Shown piece by piece: positions 61,472 to 64,000 of a stretch of DNA of 64,000 nucleotides. Within the stretch, counting starts at the first letter, position 1. Every line of letters begins with the position of its first letter. The stretch is from Bacteroidota bacterium (lineage in GTDB: Bacteria; Bacteroidota; Bacteroidia; UKL13-3), in contig JAAFJM010000002.1 in the NCBI GenBank assembly GCA_013298895.1, positions 70,427 to 134,426 of the forward strand, in the 5' to 3' direction. Below the pieces are notes generated by a model, which was given only the letters and a program-made list of their open reading frames with translations, ran no database searches and was not told the origin of the DNA. A program made the translations under genes and the position numbers.

Positions 61472-62653
61472 TTGAAAAACATTACTTCAGGGCAATTTAA
61501 AATGATTGCCAAAACGCAACAAGGCTTGGAGCCTTTATTAGAAAAAGAATTACAAGAACTTGGAGCACAAAACACGCAGCGCTTAAAACGAGCAGTTAGT
61601 TTTGAAGGCGATAAAAGATTAATGTATAAAGTTAATTTACATTCTCGTTTGGCACTAAAAATACTTTTGCCTTTTTATAGTTTTAAAGCCAGAAACGACC
61701 GCGAGCTTTATGATGCAATTGGTAATATTGATTGGAGCACGTTTTTAGATGTAAATGGTTCATTGGCTATTGATGGTTTATTGCGTTCCGATTATTTTAA
61801 TCATTCGCAATACATAGCTTTAAAAGCTAAAGATGCCATAGTTGACCAATTTAGAACTAAGTTTAACAAACGCCCAAATGTTGATATTGTTAATCCTGAT
61901 TTGCGTTTAAATTTACATATTTTCCAAGACAGCGCCACGCTATCGTTAGACTCAAGTAACGACTCATTGCACCGCAGAGGTTACCGCGAGGATGCAAATA
62001 AAGCACCTTTAAATGAGGTAACAGCTGCTGCTATTGTTAAAATGACTGGTTGGAATGGTTCAGAAGCTTTGATGGATGGCATGTGTGGAAGTGGAACCAT
62101 ATTAATAGAAGCAGCCATGATAGCTAAAAATATTCCAGCTAATTACTTGCGTAAACGTTTTGGTTTTCAGTCGTGGTTAGATTACGACCATCAACTTTGG
62201 CAAGAAGTAAAACAAGAAGGAAAAGCTAGAATAAAAGATATTAAATTAACCATTAACGGTTCTGATATTTCGTGGGAAACACTGCAAATTGCAAAATCAA
62301 ACGTAGACAAAGCAGGATTAACTGGCGTAATAAAATTAGATAAAACTCCTTTTGAAAACCTAACACCTAATGCCGAGAGAGGCTGTTTAATAATGAATCC
62401 ACCTTATGGCGAGCGTTTGGCCTTGGAAGAAGCAAATGCTTTTTATAAAATGATTGGCGATAAGTTTAAAAAAGATTTTTCTGGTTGGCAGGCTTGGGTT
62501 TTATCATCAAATCAAGAAGCTATGAAAAGTATTAGGCTAAAAACTTCTCAAAGGTTATTGGTTTTTAACGGCCCGTTAGAATGTAAGTTTCACCAATACG
62601 AAATGTACCAAGGTACCAAACGTGTTTTTGAAAAAGAAACTAAAGCTGACTAA
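61472..62653 (+). CDS. THUMP-domain class I SAM-dependent RNA methyltransferase
   Basis: 393 residues from TTG 61472, or 383 from ATG 61502; the longer form fits the N-terminal pattern of Bacteroidota homologues. THUMP domain about 10-150 and, before the SAM site, RRGYREDANKAPLNE near 170. Methyltransferase motif MDGMCGSGTILIEAAMIA near 202-219, and catalytic NPPYGERL near 309 (NPPY is typical for guanine-N2 methylation). Related to RlmL/TrmN-type enzymes acting on rRNA or tRNA. It is convergent with the next gene with one base between. Confidence 0.9.
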   Translation: MKNITSGQFKMIAKTQQGLEPLLEKELQELGAQNTQRLKRAVSFEGDKRLMYKVNLHSRLALKILLPFYSFKARNDRELYDAIGNIDWSTFLDVNGSLAIDGLLRSDYFNHSQYIALKAKDAIVDQFRTKFNKRPNVDIVNPDLRLNLHIFQDSATLSLDSSNDSLHRRGYREDANKAPLNEVTAAAIVKMTGWNGSEALMDGMCGSGTILIEAAMIAKNIPANYLRKRFGFQSWLDYDHQLWQEVKQEGKARIKDIKLTINGSDISWETLQIAKSNVDKAGLTGVIKLDKTPFENLTPNAERGCLIMNPPYGERLALEEANAFYKMIGDKFKKDFSGWQAWVLSSNQEAMKSIRLKTSQRLLVFNGPLECKFHQYEMYQGTKRVFEKETKAD

Positions 62654-62654
62654 A

Positions 62655-63971
62655 TTATTCATTCACCATATTTACCCAAACCGCTTGCCAATGCTCCCAT
62701 TCAGGAGTATTGGTAAGGTTGGAGTTATGCCAAATACTTATAAAGTTTCCACCAACTTTTTTAACTTCAGTTTTTAGTTTTTGAATAGCTAAATTGGCGT
62801 CTTTTGGCGTGAAATTCTCTCCATTTTTTAAAGTAACATCCATTACGCAAGGTGAAAATATTTCTAAGTTTTTTGTTGTATTTTCTATCAAATCAAAAAA
62901 CTGAAAACCTTTGCAAGTGCTTGCTCTAAAGCCAATTTTATTGCCATAAGCCATGCTGTAATCTTCTAATATATTACTTTCTATCAAATGATTAAAACTA
63001 GCAGGCAGTTTAAATTTTAAAAAATGAAACCTACTTGTATTAATGGTAGTATTACTTATATTTTCTAACTCAGTCTTTTCAGTTAAAAGTATTTTTTTGC
63101 TTGAACTAGCATGGTATGATGGATGAATTCCAATTGGAAATTTAGAAGCAATATTTTTTATTAAGTTTTGATATTCGCTACTTTCTGGAAGTAAATTTTT
63201 GTCATGAGTACTTTCGCTTTCAGCTAGTAAAAAAAAGAAATGGGACGGTTTATTGCTTAGCGTTTTAAAAATAAAATCGTAAGTATCAAATTCATCTTTT
63301 AGGGATTTATCAAATTGTTTTTTAAGTTCCTTAAAGTCAAGTCTGAATAAATTACCCAATGCTTTTTTGTAAAACCTAAATTTGCTCAATCCTTTGTATT
63401 TATAGGCAAAATCAATATCAAATGTGTTGAGTTCAGAATAATTAGTTAGCGTATAATTAATTTGGCCATACTGTTTATTGATAATTTTTCCAAGTTCAAT
63501 TGCCCATAAATCAACCAAAGGAATTTGTAAAAAACCATTCTTAAGAGCCAAACTCTCCTCAGCTTTAAATCTATTGTGTAAATCGAATTGAGGGTGAATG
63601 TATTCTTCGTATCTGCTTAATAAATAAAAACTAGCGCTAAAAATATCGAATGGTAAATGTTGTTTTGGAGGTTCTACAAATTTTTCTGTATCAAATTTTA
63701 AGTTAAAAAAGGTATGAATGAATTGTTCGCTTTTTTCAACAATTACAGGTATTCTCTTTAAATTTTCTTCAAATAAAAGTGTGTGAGCTGGAATATTTAT
63801 GCATTGCTCCATAATGGTGTTGGAGTAATTTATTTTAGGCATTTTAGAACGCATAAAATAATTAAAGCTATCCGTTACAGTATAAGTTATTTGAAGGCGT
63901 TTGTACAAAACCTCATTTAAAATATATTGTAATCGTGGCGATTTTTCGTCAGCTGCAAAAATCAAAAGCAT
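62655..63971 (-). CDS. Polysaccharide-deacetylase-family protein
   Basis: 438 residues, no signal peptide. Layout of the Bacteroidota group: N-terminal domain (DUF7033-like) about 1-155, then NodB-like homology region with NTFDIDFAYKYKGLS near 183-198, in place of the usual catalytic Asp-Asp, and GIHPSYHASSSKK near 282 as the His region, plus GFRASTCKGFQFFD near 345. It probably acts on cell-surface glycan or its precursors, though catalytic activity is not assured. Single minus-strand gene whose ATG lies 30 bases from the right end. Confidence 0.82.
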   Translation of the reverse strand: MLLIFAADEKSPRLQYILNEVLYKRLQITYTVTDSFNYFMRSKMPKINYSNTIMEQCINIPAHTLLFEENLKRIPVIVEKSEQFIHTFFNLKFDTEKFVEPPKQHLPFDIFSASFYLLSRYEEYIHPQFDLHNRFKAEESLALKNGFLQIPLVDLWAIELGKIINKQYGQINYTLTNYSELNTFDIDFAYKYKGLSKFRFYKKALGNLFRLDFKELKKQFDKSLKDEFDTYDFIFKTLSNKPSHFFFLLAESESTHDKNLLPESSEYQNLIKNIASKFPIGIHPSYHASSSKKILLTEKTELENISNTTINTSRFHFLKFKLPASFNHLIESNILEDYSMAYGNKIGFRASTCKGFQFFDLIENTTKNLEIFSPCVMDVTLKNGENFTPKDANLAIQKLKTEVKKVGGNFISIWHNSNLTNTPEWEHWQAVWVNMVNE

Positions 63972-64000
63972 ACTGCAATGTACAATTTAGGGTTAAATTA

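Noticed and set aside
1-64000. tRNA, rRNA, CRISPR array, insertion sequence or prophage
   Set aside because: No cloverleaf-type motif, regular spacer array, transposase, integrase or phage structural gene was seen on reading both strands.

Overview
The window is chromosomal DNA of a low-GC member of the Bacteroidota, most likely a gliding-type lineage outside the classical gut Bacteroidales. Several independent signs agree. There is a complete Bacteroidota-style dcw cluster with no ddl or murF inside it. Gliding ABC transporter genes gldA, gldF and gldG are present. Two secreted proteins end in type A sorting domains of the type IX secretion system (T9SS). There is an OmpA/PD40/TPR lipoprotein with PorE-like layout, a GlnN-type glutamine synthetase, a Bacteroidota-type 631-residue PurF, a TonB with the family's N-terminus, and TAnnTTTG-like promoter elements. 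Shine-Dalgarno sequences are mostly absent. TGA is used as a stop codon and TGG for Trp, so the code is standard. I saw no tRNA, rRNA, CRISPR array, transposase or phage gene.

Layout. 1-3117 (+): the 3' end of a Glu/Leu/Phe/Val dehydrogenase, a lipoprotein and an MscS channel. 3172-19282 (-): the dcw cluster, transcribed mraZ-rsmH-ftsL-like-ftsI-murE-mraY-murD-ftsW-murG-murC-ftsQ-ftsA-ftsZ, closed by a hairpin terminator and preceded by three perfect 10-bp-spaced AAAGTGG boxes that look like the MraZ operator. 19565-23189 (+): a small lipoprotein, an O-antigen-ligase-like/TPR membrane protein and a T9SS cargo protein. 23304-28904 (+): gldA, two envelope proteins, gldF, gldG and a DUF4340 protein. 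29037-33615 (+): low-molecular-weight tyrosine phosphatase, a propeller LytS-type sensor kinase, its LytTR regulator and a DUF2834 protein. 33593-38912: uvrC, a Cys-rich secreted protein, tonB, an M28 peptidase (all -) and a DUF2911 protein (+). 39019-43899: DEAD-box helicase (+), T9SS-exported M43 metalloprotease, chorismate synthase and a lipoprotein (-). 44231-48348 (+): type II NADH dehydrogenase-like protein, a GNAT gene broken by one TGA, a TetR-like regulator and an ABC1/UbiB kinase. 48349-49740 is gene-poor. 49741-63971: FtcD, small membrane proteins, GNAT, PurF, OmpA lipoprotein, GlnN, SDR, DUF486, a two-gene small-protein/nucleotidyltransferase module with a frameshift, a THUMP methyltransferase and a polysaccharide-deacetylase-like protein.

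How it fits together. The dominant theme is the cell envelope: peptidoglycan synthesis and division, gliding/T9SS export, outer-membrane lipoproteins and surface glycan handling. The rest is housekeeping (DNA repair, purine, chorismate, nitrogen and histidine metabolism) with a few accessory genes.

Most notable. No wholly new system is evident. The better leads are: (1) the well-preserved MraZ operator; (2) repeat-like sequence, including a perfect 18-bp palindrome, read in frame inside murG, and a low-complexity in-frame insert in murC; (3) several families of GC-rich palindromes and short direct repeats in spacers, plus a 161-bp MITE-like element with 13-bp terminal inverted repeats; (4) three accessory loci with apparent lesions (GNAT, nucleotidyltransferase, and a hypothetical on the minus strand near 48.5-49.0 kb); (5) two envelope genes lodged between gldA and gldF.
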